Positions 15,619 to 26,626 of a stretch of 64,000 bases of DNA are shown here, one piece after another (position 1 is the first letter of the stretch; every line of letters starts with the position of its first letter). The stretch is from Mycobacterium sp. DL440 (GTDB taxonomy: Bacteria; Actinomycetota; Actinomycetes; Mycobacteriales; Mycobacteriaceae): the NCBI RefSeq assembly GCF_011745145.1, contig NZ_CP050191.1, positions 1,568,996-1,632,995 of the forward strand, written 5' to 3'. The position numbers and the translations under genes were made by a program. The notes under the pieces were generated by a model that saw only the letters and a list, made by a program, of their open reading frames with translations, did no database searches and was not told the origin of the DNA.

Positions 15619-17883
15619 ATGTCTGTAGTTGAACTTGAAGACGGTGTGTTCGAATCCACCGCAATCCTCGACAACGGGAGCTTCGGCACCCGCACCATCC
15701 GTTTCGAGGCCGGCCGGCTGGCTCAGCAGGCCGCCGGCTCCGTCGTCGCCTACCTCGACGACGAGACCATGCTGCTGAGCGCGACCACCGCCAGCAAGAC
15801 GCCGAAGGACCACTTCGACTTCTTCCCGCTGACCATCGACGTCGAGGAGCGGATGTACGCCGCGGGCCGTATCCCCGGCTCGTTCTTCCGGCGTGAGGGC
15901 CGTCCGTCGACCGACGCGATCCTCACCTGTCGCCTGATCGACCGGCCGCTGCGCCCGTCATTCGTCAGCGGCCTGCGTAACGAGATCCAGGTCGTGGTGA
16001 CCGTGCTGAGCCTGGATCCGAAGGATCTGTACGACGTGCTCGCCATCAATGCCGCCTCCGCGTCGACGCAGATTTCCGGCCTGCCGTTCTCCGGCCCGGT
16101 CGGCGGCGTGCGCGTCGCCCTGATCGATGGCCAGTGGGTCGCCTTCCCGACCGTCGAGCAGCTGGAGAAGGCTGTCTTCGACATGGTCGTCGCGGGCCGA
16201 AAAGTAGGTGCCGCCGACAAACAAGATGTCGCGATCATGATGGTCGAGGCCGAAGCCACCGAGAACGTCATCGAGCTGATCGCCGGCGGCGCCGGTGCGC
16301 CGACCGAGGCTGTTGTGGCCGAGGGCCTTGAGGCGGCCAAGCCGTTCATCTCGGTGCTGTGCGATGCCCAGGCCGAGCTGGCCGAGAAGGCCGCCAAGGA
16401 GATCGCCGAGTACCCGTTGTTCCCCGAATACGCCGACGACATCTACGACGCCGTGGCCGCGGTGGCCACCGAGGCGCTGTCGGAGGCGCTGACCATCGCC
16501 GGCAAGCACGAGCGCGACGACCGCACCAACGAGATCAAGGTCGAGGTGCTCGAGCGGCTGGGCGACACCTACGCCGGGCGCGAGAAGGAGATCGGCGCGG
16601 CCTACCGCTCGCTGACCAAGAAGCTTGTGCGCCAGCGCATCCTGACCGACCACTTCCGCATCGACGGCCGCGGTGTGACCGACATCCGCGCGCTCTCGGC
16701 CGAAGTGGCCATCATCCCGCGGGCGCACGGCAGCGCGCTGTTCGAGCGCGGCGAGACCCAGATCATGGGTGTCACCACGCTGGACATGGTCAAGATGGCC
16801 CAGCAGATCGACTCGCTGGGGCCCGAGACCAGCAAGCGCTACATGCATCACTACAACTTCCCGCCGTTCTCGACCGGTGAGACCGGCCGCGTGGGTTCGC
16901 CCAAGCGCCGCGAGATCGGCCACGGCGCGCTGGCCGAGCGGGCACTGGTTCCCGTGCTGCCCAGCGTGGAGGAGTTCCCCTACGCGATCCGTCAGGTGTC
17001 CGAGGCCCTGGGCTCGAACGGCTCGACCTCGATGGGCTCGGTGTGTGCCTCGACGCTGTCGCTGCTGAACGCCGGCGTGCCGCTCAAGGCGCCGGTGGCC
17101 GGCATCGCCATGGGACTGGTCTCCGACCAGGTCGACGGTGAGACCCGCTACGTGACGCTGACCGACATCCTCGGCGCCGAGGATGCCTTCGGCGACATGG
17201 ACTTCAAGTGCGCCGGCACCAAGGACTTCGTCACCGCGCTTCAGCTCGACACCAAGCTGGACGGCATCCCGTCCAAGGTGCTGGCCGGTGCGCTGAGCCA
17301 GGCCAAGGACGCGCGGCTGACGATCCTGGACGTGATGGCCGAGGCCATCGACGCGCCGGACGAGATGAGCCCGTACGCACCGCGGATCACCACCATCAAG
17401 GTTCCGGTCGACAAGATCGGTGAGGTCATCGGGCCCAAGGGCAAGATGATCAACTCGATCACCGAGGAGACCGGCGCGTCGATCTCGATCGAGGATGACG
17501 GCACGGTGTTCGTCGGCGCCTCCAACGGCGAAGCGGCGCAGGCTGCGATCGACAAGATCAACGCCATCGCCAACCCGCAGCTGCCCAAGATCGGTGAGCG
17601 GTTCCTCGGAACCGTGGTCAAGACCACCGATTTCGGCGCGTTCGTGTCGCTGCTGCCGGGTCGTGACGGCCTGGTCCACATCTCGAAGCTGGGCCGCGGC
17701 AAGCGGATCAACAAGGTCGAGGACGTGGTGAAGGTCGGCGACAAGCTGCGCGTCGAGATCGCCGATATCGACAACCGCGGCAAGATCTCGCTGGTGCTCG
17801 TCGTCGAGGAGTCAGCAGAGCAGGCCGATGGTCCTGCTGATGCCGCTCCGGCTACGGCCGAGACCGCTGCTGCCGAGTCCTGA
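15619..17883 (+). CDS. pnp: polyribonucleotide nucleotidyltransferase (PNPase)
   Basis: 754 aa 3'-5' phosphorolytic exoribonuclease, also called gpsI in mycobacteria. Two RNase PH domains (about residues 10-240 and 330-560), a KH domain starting at [20 protein letters not shown] (about 590) and an S1 domain (about 660-735, [20 protein letters not shown]). The C-terminal tail is Ala/Glu-rich. ATG 15619 has AAGAGG upstream and fits the family start better than ATG 15592. Confidence 0.95.
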   Translation: MSVVELEDGVFESTAILDNGSFGTRTIRFEAGRLAQQAAGSVVAYLDDETMLLSATTASKTPKDHFDFFPLTIDVEERMYAAGRIPGSFFRREGRPSTDAILTCRLIDRPLRPSFVSGLRNEIQVVVTVLSLDPKDLYDVLAINAASASTQISGLPFSGPVGGVRVALIDGQWVAFPTVEQLEKAVFDMVVAGRKVGAADKQDVAIMMVEAEATENVIELIAGGAGAPTEAVVAEGLEAAKPFISVLCDAQAELAEKAAKEIAEYPLFPEYADDIYDAVAAVATEALSEALTIAGKHERDDRTNEIKVEVLERLGDTYAGREKEIGAAYRSLTKKLVRQRILTDHFRIDGRGVTDIRALSAEVAIIPRAHGSALFERGETQIMGVTTLDMVKMAQQIDSLGPETSKRYMHHYNFPPFSTGETGRVGSPKRREIGHGALAERALVPVLPSVEEFPYAIRQVSEALGSNGSTSMGSVCASTLSLLNAGVPLKAPVAGIAMGLVSDQVDGETRYVTLTDILGAEDAFGDMDFKCAGTKDFVTALQLDTKLDGIPSKVLAGALSQAKDARLTILDVMAEAIDAPDEMSPYAPRITTIKVPVDKIGEVIGPKGKMINSITEETGASISIEDDGTVFVGASNGEAAQAAIDKINAIANPQLPKIGERFLGTVVKTTDFGAFVSLLPGRDGLVHISKLGRGKRINKVEDVVKVGDKLRVEIADIDNRGKISLVLVVEESAEQADGPADAAPATAETAAAES

Positions 17884-17960
17884 TCACCTCAGCTCGACAC
17901 AAGGCGTTTGCACTGAATACCACTGATGTCCGCCGGACAGATCTGCCCGGCGGACTCCGG

Positions 17961-19202
17961 GTGGTCACTGAGTACATCCCGTCGGTGCGTTCGGCATCGG
18001 TCGGGGTCTGGGTAGGTGTCGGTTCCCGCGACGAAGGACGAAGCGTCGCGGGTGCCGCCCACTTTCTGGAGCACCTGCTGTTCAAGGCCACCCCGACGCG
18101 TAGCGCAGTCGACATAGCGCAGGCTGTCGATGCCGTCGGTGGTGAGCTGAACGCGTTCACGACGCGCGAGCACACCTGCTATTACGCGCATGTGCTCGAT
18201 TCCGATCTGGAGCTCGCGGTCGACCTGGTCGCCGACGTCGTGCTGCGGGGCCGTTGCGCCACTGAGGATGTCGAGGTGGAACGCGATGTCGTCCTCGAAG
18301 AGATCGCCATGCGCGACGACGATCCCGAGGACAGTCTCGGCGACGTCTTCCTCTCGGCGATGTTCGGCGATCACCCGGTGGGACGCCCGGTGATCGGCAG
18401 CGTCGAGTCGATCGAGACGATGACGCGCGCACAGCTGCATTCGTTCCACGTCCGCCGTTACACCCCGGAACGGATGATCGTGGCGGTGGCGGGCAACATC
18501 GACCACGACGTGGTCGTGTCGTTGGTGCGCCAGCATTTCGGTCCGCGTCTGGAAGCCGGGCGCACCGCAGTGGCGCCGCGTAAGGGCGCGGGACGGGTCG
18601 GCGGCAAGCCGGCGTTGCTCGTGGTCGACCGCGACGGGGAGCAGAGCCACGTGTCGCTGGGCGTTCGCACGCCGGGCCGGTACTGGGAGCACCGCTGGGC
18701 GCTGTCGGTGCTCAACACCGCACTCGGCGGCGGCCTGAGTTCCCGTCTGTTCCAGCAGATTCGCGAATCCCGCGGCCTGGCCTATTCGGTGTACTCGACG
18801 GTGGACACCTTCGCTGACAGCGGGGCACTCTCGGTGTATGCGGGATGTCAGCCGGAACGGTTCGACGAAGTGGTCCGGGTGACCACCGATGTTCTGGAAG
18901 GCGTTGCCAGAGACGGGATCACCGCCGACGAATGCCGGATCGCCAAGGGCTCGTTGCGTGGTGGGCTGGTGCTCGGGCTGGAGGATTCCGGATCGCGCAT
19001 GCACCGGATCGGGCGTAGCGAGCTCAACTACGGTGAACACCGGACCATCGATCACACGCTGGCCCAGATCGAGGCGGTGACTCTCGAAGAGGTCAACGCC
19101 GTCGCTCACCAGTTGCTGTCCCGCGACTACGGTGCCGCGGTGCTCGGCCCATATCGGTCGAAAAAGGCTCTGCCGCAACAGCTTCAAACTCTCGTCGGCT
19201 GA
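17961..19202 (+). CDS. pepR: M16 zinc metalloprotease PepR
   Basis: 413 aa from the first canonical start (GTG). Inverted zinc motif HFLEH (HxxEH) followed by the distal Glu in EEIAMRDDDPED; C-terminal R/Y element GGGLSSRLFQQIRESRGLAYSVY (split: GGGLSSRLFQ, RESRGLAYSVY). Counterpart of Rv2782c, directly after pnp. Conserved family sequence RRTDLPGGLR continues in frame upstream of GTG 17961, but no ATG, GTG or TTG occurs there; CTG 17913, six bases after AAGGCG, is a candidate real start. Cytoplasmic processing peptidase; substrate unknown. Confidence 0.88.
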   Translation: MVTEYIPSVRSASVGVWVGVGSRDEGRSVAGAAHFLEHLLFKATPTRSAVDIAQAVDAVGGELNAFTTREHTCYYAHVLDSDLELAVDLVADVVLRGRCATEDVEVERDVVLEEIAMRDDDPEDSLGDVFLSAMFGDHPVGRPVIGSVESIETMTRAQLHSFHVRRYTPERMIVAVAGNIDHDVVVSLVRQHFGPRLEAGRTAVAPRKGAGRVGGKPALLVVDRDGEQSHVSLGVRTPGRYWEHRWALSVLNTALGGGLSSRLFQQIRESRGLAYSVYSTVDTFADSGALSVYAGCQPERFDEVVRVTTDVLEGVARDGITADECRIAKGSLRGGLVLGLEDSGSRMHRIGRSELNYGEHRTIDHTLAQIEAVTLEEVNAVAHQLLSRDYGAAVLGPYRSKKALPQQLQTLVG

Positions 19203-19220
19203 CCCGCTACGCTGGGTCCG

Positions 19221-20105
19221 GTGACTGGACTCTCGCGGCGCAATGTTCTGATCGGTTCGCTCATGGCGGCGGCGGCCGTCGGTGCCGGTGTGGGGGCCGC
19301 CGCTCCGGCCTTCGCGGCCCCGATTGATGACCAGATCGCAGAACTGGAACGTCGGGACAATGCCCTGATCGGCTTGTACGCTGCCAATCTGGACTCCGGA
19401 CAGACCCTCACCCATCGGCCGGACGAGATGTTCGCGATGTGCTCGACCTTCAAGGGTTATGCCGCTGCGCGGGTGCTGCAGCTGGTCGGGCGCGGGCAGT
19501 TGTCGCTGGACAACCTGGTGTTCGTCGACCCGGAGGCGATCGTGCCGAATTCGCCGGTCACCGAGACCCATGCCGGCGCCGAGATGACGCTGGCGGAATT
19601 GTGCCAGGCCGCGCTGCAGCGCAGTGACAACACGGCGGGCAACCTGCTGCTGAAAACCATTGACGGACCGGCGGGTGTCACCGCGTTCGCCCGCAGCATC
19701 GGAGACGAGCGCACCCGGTTGGACCGCTGGGAGGTTGAACTGAATACGGCGATACCTGGGGACCCGCGGGATACCAGCACGCCGGCGGCATTGGCAGGTG
19801 GATACCGCGCGATCCTCGCCGGTGACGCATTGGGCCCGCCGCAGCGGCGCCAGCTGGAGGACTGGATGCGGGCCAATCAGACCTCGAGCCTGCGTCCCGG
19901 ACTGCCGGACGGCTGGACTACCGCCGACAAGACCGGGAGCGGGGATTACGGCAGCACCAACGACGTCGGGATCGCCTATGGGCCCGACGGACAACGGCTG
20001 TTGCTGGCCCTCATGACGCGGTCGCAGGCCGACGACCCGAAGGCCGACAACCTGCGCCCGCTCATCGGTGAGCTGACCGCTCTGCTGCTGCCGTCGCTAC
20101 TCTGA
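19221..20105 (+). CDS. class A beta-lactamase, Tat-exported
   Basis: 294 aa serine beta-lactamase hydrolysing penicillins and cephalosporins in the cell envelope. Twin-arginine signal SRRNVLIG (RR at 6-7) with AFA cleavage region near residue 32. Active-site STFK at 75-78, SDN at 135-137, omega-loop Glu in EVELN at 171-175, and KTG at 237-239: all catalytic motifs intact. Its position between pepR and ald matches the chromosomal blaS/blaF genes of M. smegmatis and M. fortuitum, so it is resident rather than acquired. No adjacent regulator. Confidence 0.92.
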   Translation: MTGLSRRNVLIGSLMAAAAVGAGVGAAAPAFAAPIDDQIAELERRDNALIGLYAANLDSGQTLTHRPDEMFAMCSTFKGYAAARVLQLVGRGQLSLDNLVFVDPEAIVPNSPVTETHAGAEMTLAELCQAALQRSDNTAGNLLLKTIDGPAGVTAFARSIGDERTRLDRWEVELNTAIPGDPRDTSTPAALAGGYRAILAGDALGPPQRRQLEDWMRANQTSSLRPGLPDGWTTADKTGSGDYGSTNDVGIAYGPDGQRLLLALMTRSQADDPKADNLRPLIGELTALLLPSLL

Positions 20106-20166
20106 GTGTCCGGCGGATTCGATTGCGGTCGAGCCATTCTCGGTGCCCAGGGCGTACGGACGGCTG

Positions 20167-20718
20167 CTAGGTCACCTGCAGCGAGTCGTCGCGCTGCAGA
20201 ACGAAGAAATAGGGCTTGTCGGAGTTCCGCAGGTCCATTGCCCCGATCACGGCGTCGTCGGCCAGTCGCCGGAACACGTCGTTGATGGGCAGCTGGTCGT
20301 AGATCATGGTCGCGGTGTCGACGCCGCGGTAGCGGGTGGTGCGCAACCTGGCTTTGGGCGCGCGGGTCTGCAGCACGGGTCGCAACGCTGCGATCGGCGC
20401 CACCATCGACCGATTCCGAAGCAGCGGGAGCTTGGTCGACACGGCAAGGCCGCCGAAGGCCAGGACCGGGTTGAGGGCCCACAGCGATGCGCCGTCACCC
20501 GCGGGGAACAGCAGCGGGTGAACCGTCTCGCCATCGACGAACTGCTTGCCCCACCAGCCACTGGCCGCCAGTAGGCCATCCATCGGATGTCCGGTGGGCA
20601 ATTCGGCACCGTGCCAGGTGCCGAACATGAACTGCGGCTCGACGGCCTCGGCCCCGTCGAAGACGTCCAGCGCCTCAGCCGTGGTCGTCGGAACGGTGGG
20701 GAACAACTGCTGCAACAT
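20167..20718 (-). CDS. GXWXG/DUF4334 domain protein
   Basis: 183 aa. The GXWXG motif is GTWHG (about residue 33), followed by GWWGKQFVDGETVHPLLF and a DUF4334 C-terminal half (TRYRGVDTATMIYDQLPINDVFR). Soluble, function unknown. ATG 20718 is preferred over GTG 20739 because TACTGT lies seven bases upstream and the GTG falls inside a perfect 14-bp palindrome that looks like an operator. Stands alone between the beta-lactamase and ald. Confidence 0.75.
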   Translation of the reverse strand: MLQQLFPTVPTTTAEALDVFDGAEAVEPQFMFGTWHGAELPTGHPMDGLLAASGWWGKQFVDGETVHPLLFPAGDGASLWALNPVLAFGGLAVSTKLPLLRNRSMVAPIAALRPVLQTRAPKARLRTTRYRGVDTATMIYDQLPINDVFRRLADDAVIGAMDLRNSDKPYFFVLQRDDSLQVT

Positions 20719-20732
20719 GAACGTCACAGTAC

Positions 20733-20746
20733 TTGACACGTGTCAA
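20733..20746. promoter_or_regulatory. 14-bp perfect palindrome, probable operator
   Basis: TTGACACGTGTCAA, immediately upstream of the predicted -10 (TACTGT, 20726-20731 on the minus strand) of the DUF4334 gene. Palindromes of this form are typical of TetR-family binding sites. The regulator is not adjacent and is unknown. Confidence 0.55.
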
Positions 20747-20814
20747 TAATGGCCACGGTCGGAATGGACGTCGCCCGACCGGAGCGAACTCCAGCCGGGC
20801 GACGGTGGCTGAGA

Positions 20815-21930
20815 TCAGGCCAGGAATGTGGCCGGATCGGTAAACGGCAGGTCGAGGTCCGAGGCAACCTGCTCGGACAGCAGCGCACCCTCGTGCGTCG
20901 CGAGGCCCTTGGCCAGCGCCTGATCCGCGGCGCAGCCGGCCTTCCAGCCCCTGTCGGCCAACTTGAGCACGTACGGCATGGTGGCGTTGGTCAGCGCGAA
21001 CGTCGACGTACGCGGCACGGAGCCGGGCATGTTGGCCACGCAGTAGAAGACGGTGTCGTGCACGGCGAACGTCGGGTCGTCGTGGGTGGTGGGCCGTGAA
21101 TCCTCGAAGCAGCCACCCTGGTCGATGGCGATGTCCACCAGCACCGCGCCGGACTTCATATGGGACACCGTGGAATTGGTGACCAACTTGGGGGCCTTGG
21201 CGCCCGGGATCAGCACTGCGCCGATCACCAGGTCGGCCTTCTTGACCGCCTCTTCGAGCTCCAGCGAGGACGAGTACCGGGTTTCGATGCCGGCGTTGGT
21301 CTCGTTGTCGATCTTGCGCAGCGTGTTGATGTTCAGGTCGAACACCGTGACGTGGGCGCCCATACCCTTGGCGATGCGGGCGGCGTTGTAGCCGGCCACG
21401 CCACCGCCGATGACGACGACCTCGGCCGGGGCCACGCCGGGCACACCGCCCATCAGGACACCGCGGCCGCCGTGGCTGCGCATCAGGTGGTACGCGCCGA
21501 CCTGCGCCGACAATCGGCCGGCGACCTCGCTCATCGGGGCCAGCAGCGGAAGTGAACCATCGGCGGTCTGCACGGTCTCATAGGCGATCGAGGTGGTACC
21601 CGAGGCGAGCAGCGCGTCGGTGCATTCCTCGGACGCCGCGAGGTGCAGGTAGGTGAACAACGTCTGGCCCTTGCGCATGCGTGAGTACTCGGCCGCGATG
21701 GGTTCTTTGACCTTGAGGAGCAGCTCGGCCTCGGCCCACACCTCGTCAGCCGTGGTGACGATCTCGGCGCCGGTGGCCTTGAAGTCGTTGTCGGTGATGG
21801 CCGAGCCCTCGCCGGCGCCGGCCTGGACGATCACGTCGTGGCCGCGTCGGGTCAGCTCCGCCACACCCGCCGGAGTGATCGCCACTCGGTACTCATTGTT
21901 CTTGATCTCGGTCGGGACGCCGACGAGCAT
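20815..21930 (-). CDS. ald: L-alanine dehydrogenase
   Basis: 371 aa, the standard length. Reversible NAD-dependent deamination of alanine to pyruvate; also glyoxylate amination. N-terminal [20 protein letters not shown], the NAD-binding [17 protein letters not shown] and the substrate-binding [10 protein letters not shown] are visible. ATG 21930 has AAGGAG upstream. Divergent from the Lrp-type regulator aldR across 95 bp containing AT-rich inverted repeats, so induction by alanine through AldR is expected. Confidence 0.95.
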   Translation of the reverse strand: MLVGVPTEIKNNEYRVAITPAGVAELTRRGHDVIVQAGAGEGSAITDNDFKATGAEIVTTADEVWAEAELLLKVKEPIAAEYSRMRKGQTLFTYLHLAASEECTDALLASGTTSIAYETVQTADGSLPLLAPMSEVAGRLSAQVGAYHLMRSHGGRGVLMGGVPGVAPAEVVVIGGGVAGYNAARIAKGMGAHVTVFDLNINTLRKIDNETNAGIETRYSSSLELEEAVKKADLVIGAVLIPGAKAPKLVTNSTVSHMKSGAVLVDIAIDQGGCFEDSRPTTHDDPTFAVHDTVFYCVANMPGSVPRTSTFALTNATMPYVLKLADRGWKAGCAADQALAKGLATHEGALLSEQVASDLDLPFTDPATFLA

Positions 21931-21982
21931 GATCGCTCCTTCACAGTTTGGGACGTTGGAAATAATTGTGAAGAACCCTCGA

Positions 21983-22011
21983 ATATTGAGCAATATATCC
22001 GTTGAATATTC
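21983..22011. promoter_or_regulatory. AldR (Lrp/AsnC) operator region
   Basis: AT-rich repeats in an otherwise GC-rich genome: ATATTG-AG-CAATAT (21983-21996) and GAATATTC (22004-22011), with a further CAATATTTG just inside aldR. Multiple phased AT-rich sites in the ald-aldR gap are how AldR binds in M. tuberculosis. Confidence 0.65.
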
Positions 22012-22025
22012 GCTAACATGATCGA

Positions 22026-22538
22026 GTGACGGAAGAATCCGCAATATTTGCCGGGCGGGCGGCCCGTTCGCCGAAGGATGTTCGGCCGGATCTCGATGAG
22101 GTGGACCGCCGCATCCTGCTGGCGTTGCATGCCGATGCCCGCATCTCCAACAGCGCGCTGGCCGACGCGGTCGGTATCGCCGCGTCGACGTGCCACGGTC
22201 GGGTGCGCAGGCTCCAGGACATCGGGGTGATCCGAGGCTTCTACACCGACATCGATCCGGCGGCCGTGGGGCTCAGCCTGCAGGCGATGATCTCGGTGAG
22301 TCTGCAATCGAACGCGCGGGGCAAGATCCGCAACTTCATCGCCCATATCCGTAGCCGGCCACAGGTGATGGACGTCTACTTCCTGGCCGGGGGGGACGAC
22401 TTCATCCTGCATGTCGCCGCGCGCGATACCGATGACCTGCGGGCCTTCGTGATCGAGAACCTCAACGCCGACGCCGATGTCGCCGGAACACAGACCTCAC
22501 TGATCTTCGAGCACCTGCGTGGGGCGTCACCGCTCTGA
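22026..22538 (+). CDS. aldR: Lrp/AsnC-family regulator of ald
   Basis: 170 aa. N-terminal helix-turn-helix (LDEVDRRILLALHADARISN, then GIAASTCHGRVRRLQDIGVI) and a C-terminal RAM/ligand domain (VMDVYFLAGGDDFILHV). Counterpart of Rv2779c AldR, which activates ald in response to alanine. Divergent from ald. GTG 22026 is the only start close to the AT-rich operator. Confidence 0.9.
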   Translation: MTEESAIFAGRAARSPKDVRPDLDEVDRRILLALHADARISNSALADAVGIAASTCHGRVRRLQDIGVIRGFYTDIDPAAVGLSLQAMISVSLQSNARGKIRNFIAHIRSRPQVMDVYFLAGGDDFILHVAARDTDDLRAFVIENLNADADVAGTQTSLIFEHLRGASPL

Positions 22539-22552
22539 GCTCACCGCGCGGC

Positions 22553-23320
22553 TCACTGGGCCCGCAGTACCAGCCCGTTGCCGTCAGCGCCGGAGAGCTT
22601 CAGTTCGTCGCCGTCGATGGAGGTCTGGACCGTGCCCTTGAGGGCCCGCAGCACGGCCTGCTCAACCTTGCCGACCTCCGGTGCGCAGGCCATCCTGGTG
22701 GTGGCGAGCGGATCGAACTCGATGCTTGATCCGGAAACCGTTGCGTGGCCGCTGATCCGGTTGCAGCCGGTCGAACCACTGACGGCGCCGTCGTCCCCGA
22801 TGGTCAACGTGGGCTTGGACTGTTCGAGTGCGACCGAGGTGGTGACCGCCTGCGCGGACATCAGGCTGGTGACCCGCCACGTGGTGCCGGTGAGCGGACG
22901 ATCGGGATCGACCACCTTCTTGTCCCGCAGCGTGACGGTCGTGGCGTCGGTGCGCAACGTGAGATCGTCGCCTGCCAGGGACCAGGTTGGCGTGGCGTCG
23001 AAGAACTTCGACACCCAGGCATCCGAATCGCCGACCGGCGGTGGGCAGGCCATCATGGTCAGGGCCAACTGCGTGGCGGCGATCCGGCCTCCGGACAGGT
23101 CCGCGGTGCCCGAGCCGTGGTTGCAGCCCGCGAAGGTCCTGATCCGGTTGCCGTCGAAACTGACCGTCAGCGGCCCGTTTCCGGGGATCTGGTCACCTTC
23201 GACGTGCTCCGAGACAAAGGTGCGGCCGTTGAGGTCGGCTTCGTCGGCGGCCGCGTTGTTCGAGCAGCCCATGAACGCGAGAACAGCGACGGCGAACGGT
23301 GTCAGCGAGATCAGGCGCAT
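22553..23320 (-). CDS. META-domain lipoprotein (HslJ-like, duplicated domain)
   Basis: 255 aa. Lipobox AFMGC, Cys19. Two tandem META/HslJ domains: the first contains NGRTFVSEHVEG and FAGCNHGSGT with MMACPPP; the second contains LTGTTWRVTSLM and GSTGCNRISG with TRMACAPE. HslJ-type domains occur in surface proteins linked to heat or antibiotic resistance in other bacteria; role here unknown. Convergent with aldR, 14 bp apart. Confidence 0.85.
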   Translation of the reverse strand: MRLISLTPFAVAVLAFMGCSNNAAADEADLNGRTFVSEHVEGDQIPGNGPLTVSFDGNRIRTFAGCNHGSGTADLSGGRIAATQLALTMMACPPPVGDSDAWVSKFFDATPTWSLAGDDLTLRTDATTVTLRDKKVVDPDRPLTGTTWRVTSLMSAQAVTTSVALEQSKPTLTIGDDGAVSGSTGCNRISGHATVSGSSIEFDPLATTRMACAPEVGKVEQAVLRALKGTVQTSIDGDELKLSGADGNGLVLRAQ

Positions 23321-23440
23321 GGCTTCACCCTAGATGGAAGATTCCTCTGCGCCCCGGCTATCTGCAGTCAGGTTGGCTCGCAGTCGAACTCGCCTTCCGA
23401 CACGCTCACAACGACGACGCGGCCTCGATACTGTGGCGTC

Positions 23441-23833
23441 GTGGGCGATATGGACGGGGCAGAGCAAACTGCTGGTGGCGGACCGGTGCGTCGGTTGTCC
23501 CGCGGTGTCCGGATCGCCGACGTCAGCACAACCGTGCTGTTGTTCCTGGTCCAGGCCGGTTTGGGATTGGTCGCGCTGTTGAGCTTCATGGTGTTTCCGA
23601 TGAGCATCGACAACTGTGCCTACGAGGCGTGCGGCGATGAGAAGTGGATCAAGTACGCCATGTGGGCGGCGATCGCGTCGTGGGTGCCGGCTGGACTTTT
23701 CTTTTGCGTCGGCTTTGTTCAACTAGGCCGTCGCCGAATTGCGTTTTGGTGGCTACTGATCGGCATTCTCGCCCAAGGTGGGGTCCTGTGGGCCGCCTGG
23801 CATATGGCAGCGCTCGCCGGACCGATCAAATAG
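23441..23833 (+). CDS. small membrane protein of unknown function
   Basis: 130 aa from GTG 23441, which has TACTGT six bases upstream; ATG 23450 is the alternative. Three hydrophobic segments: VSTTVLLFLVQAGLGLVALL, AMWAAIASWVPAGLFFCVGF and IAFWWLLIGILAQGGVLW. Two cysteines in DNCAYEACGDE lie in the first loop, probably outside. No family recognised. Confidence 0.65.
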   Translation: MGDMDGAEQTAGGGPVRRLSRGVRIADVSTTVLLFLVQAGLGLVALLSFMVFPMSIDNCAYEACGDEKWIKYAMWAAIASWVPAGLFFCVGFVQLGRRRIAFWWLLIGILAQGGVLWAAWHMAALAGPIK

Positions 23834-23904
23834 TGATCGCGAGCCGGCGTCAATGCACGGCTTCAGCACAGAGGCCGGTGTGCAATGGCCTCCGGTGACG
23901 GCGA

Positions 23905-25296
23905 TCAGGTTGGCTGACAGTCGGTTTCGTCGTCTCCCCGGACCGGTTCATCGGTCAGATACCTCTGCGGGTGGTGGTGGCTGTTGGTGCGGGATTGGCC
24001 GGTGTCCAGGAGTGGGGGCGGGATCCATTCGCATTGGCCGTGGCTGTTGATGCGGGTGGTCCATTTGCCAGGGCCGACCAGGCGTTGATCGGGCCCGCAG
24101 CCCAGGGTCAGTTCATCGACGTTGGTGCGCCCGCCTTTTGCGAAGTCTTGTTGGGCATGATGGACCTGGGATCGGTTCGCGGGTGCGGTGCAGCCGGGGC
24201 GGGTGCATCCGCGCTCGCGGCCGAACAGCATGAGCCGTTGGGCCAGGGTGGCGATGCGGCGGGTCCTGCCGAGATAGAGCGGCAAGCTGGTGTGTTTGTC
24301 GTAGACGGCGAGGTAGTGCCAGGCGTGGGCGGCCAAACGAATCACGTCGGGGATGGAGAGTTTGGTGCCACTGGTGGTGATCGCCACCCCGGCGCCTGCC
24401 TCGAGTTCTTGCAGGGTGGTGGTGACCACGATCGAGACGGGCAGCCCGTTGTGGTGGCCGAGTTCGCCGGACATCAGCGCGTTGCGGGTCAGGGCGAGCA
24501 GGGAGTCGTGGTTGCGTTGGGCCGGGGTACGGGTGTCGGCGTCGATCTGTTCTTGGGTGGGCGTGCCACTGGTGCAGGGATTTTCGTCGTCAGGGTTGCA
24601 CATGCCGGGTGCTGCCGTCTTGGCGTTGACCGCGTCAAGGCCGGCGCGTAGCTCGGGGTTGATCCAACCGGACAGACGGGAGGATCCGTCGGGTTGTTGG
24701 GGTCCGATCACGATCCCGCGGCGTCGGGCGCACTGCTCGTCGGCAGGTTCTGGGCCGTCCTGATTCAGCAGATACAGGGCCTCGCTGACGGATTGCTGCA
24801 GGGTTTCGGGTGCATTCCGGGAGGCGACGGCGACCAGTTTTTCCTCGAACCGGGCTCGGTTGGCCGCATCGACCCAGGGCGGGCACTTGCGGAAGAACGA
24901 TTCCAGGATCTCGATGTGGTCGGCGCTGACCCAGCCGCCGGATTGAGCGGCCGCGCTCGCCGCCCGCAGCGGCGGCAACGACTCGCCGGATATCGATGTG
25001 CGGGGCGCGAAGTTCAGTGCGTCGCGGTAGCGGCGGCGGGCCTCGGTCCCTGACACCCGCAGCCGGATGCGCAGGGCTTCGGGCCAGGATTTCGCGCCGA
25101 TGTGCGCTGCGGTGCCCTGCTCTGCCAATGCGGCGACCGCGGGGTGTTCGATCGTGGGGATCAGGTTGCGGGCCTGCTGCAGCCCTGAGCACACGTCCAG
25201 CAACTGTGCGGTGGACAACGACGAGAACGGCAGCTCTCGCAACGCGGTCACCGCGTCGGCCAACGCGGCGATCCTGTCAGCCACCCCACTTTCCAT
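23905..25296 (-). CDS. DUF222/HNH endonuclease-like protein (13E12 repeat family), SOS-regulated
   Basis: 463 aa. N-terminal DUF222 region (ELPFSSLSTAQLLDVCSGLQ onward) and a C-terminal HNH nuclease domain with CTRPGCTAPANRSQVHHAQQ and a zinc-like C-x2-C pattern in RERGCTRPGC; the tail is poorly conserved. The 13E12 family is multicopy in mycobacteria and several members are DNA-damage inducible. Here a perfect LexA box covers the presumed -10 just before ATG 25296. Role unknown; often considered mobile-element-like. It interrupts the ald-dapB backbone. Confidence 0.85.
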   Translation of the reverse strand: MESGVADRIAALADAVTALRELPFSSLSTAQLLDVCSGLQQARNLIPTIEHPAVAALAEQGTAAHIGAKSWPEALRIRLRVSGTEARRRYRDALNFAPRTSISGESLPPLRAASAAAQSGGWVSADHIEILESFFRKCPPWVDAANRARFEEKLVAVASRNAPETLQQSVSEALYLLNQDGPEPADEQCARRRGIVIGPQQPDGSSRLSGWINPELRAGLDAVNAKTAAPGMCNPDDENPCTSGTPTQEQIDADTRTPAQRNHDSLLALTRNALMSGELGHHNGLPVSIVVTTTLQELEAGAGVAITTSGTKLSIPDVIRLAAHAWHYLAVYDKHTSLPLYLGRTRRIATLAQRLMLFGRERGCTRPGCTAPANRSQVHHAQQDFAKGGRTNVDELTLGCGPDQRLVGPGKWTTRINSHGQCEWIPPPLLDTGQSRTNSHHHPQRYLTDEPVRGDDETDCQPT

Positions 25297-25299
25297 GAC

Positions 25300-25315
25300 T
25301 CGAACATTAGTTCGA
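25300..25315. promoter_or_regulatory. LexA/SOS box
   Basis: TCGAAC-ATTA-GTTCGA, a perfect match to the mycobacterial LexA site. On the minus strand a -10-like TAATGT (25304-25309) lies inside the box, seven bases from ATG 25296, so bound LexA would block a leaderless promoter directly. Confidence 0.85.
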
Positions 25316-25352
25316 TGCCCTGACAGATTTCCGTTGTCTGATGCTGTAGTGA

Positions 25353-26622
<1,270 letters not shown>

Positions 26623-26626
<4 letters not shown>

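Noticed and set aside
15958..17679. 573-codon frame opposite pnp
   Set aside because: Shadow of the PNPase codon pattern; no domain or ribosome site.
17889..19994. Long minus-strand open frame (701 codons) opposite pepR and the beta-lactamase
   Set aside because: It is antisense to two genes with complete catalytic motifs, has no recognisable domains, and such frames are common at this GC content.
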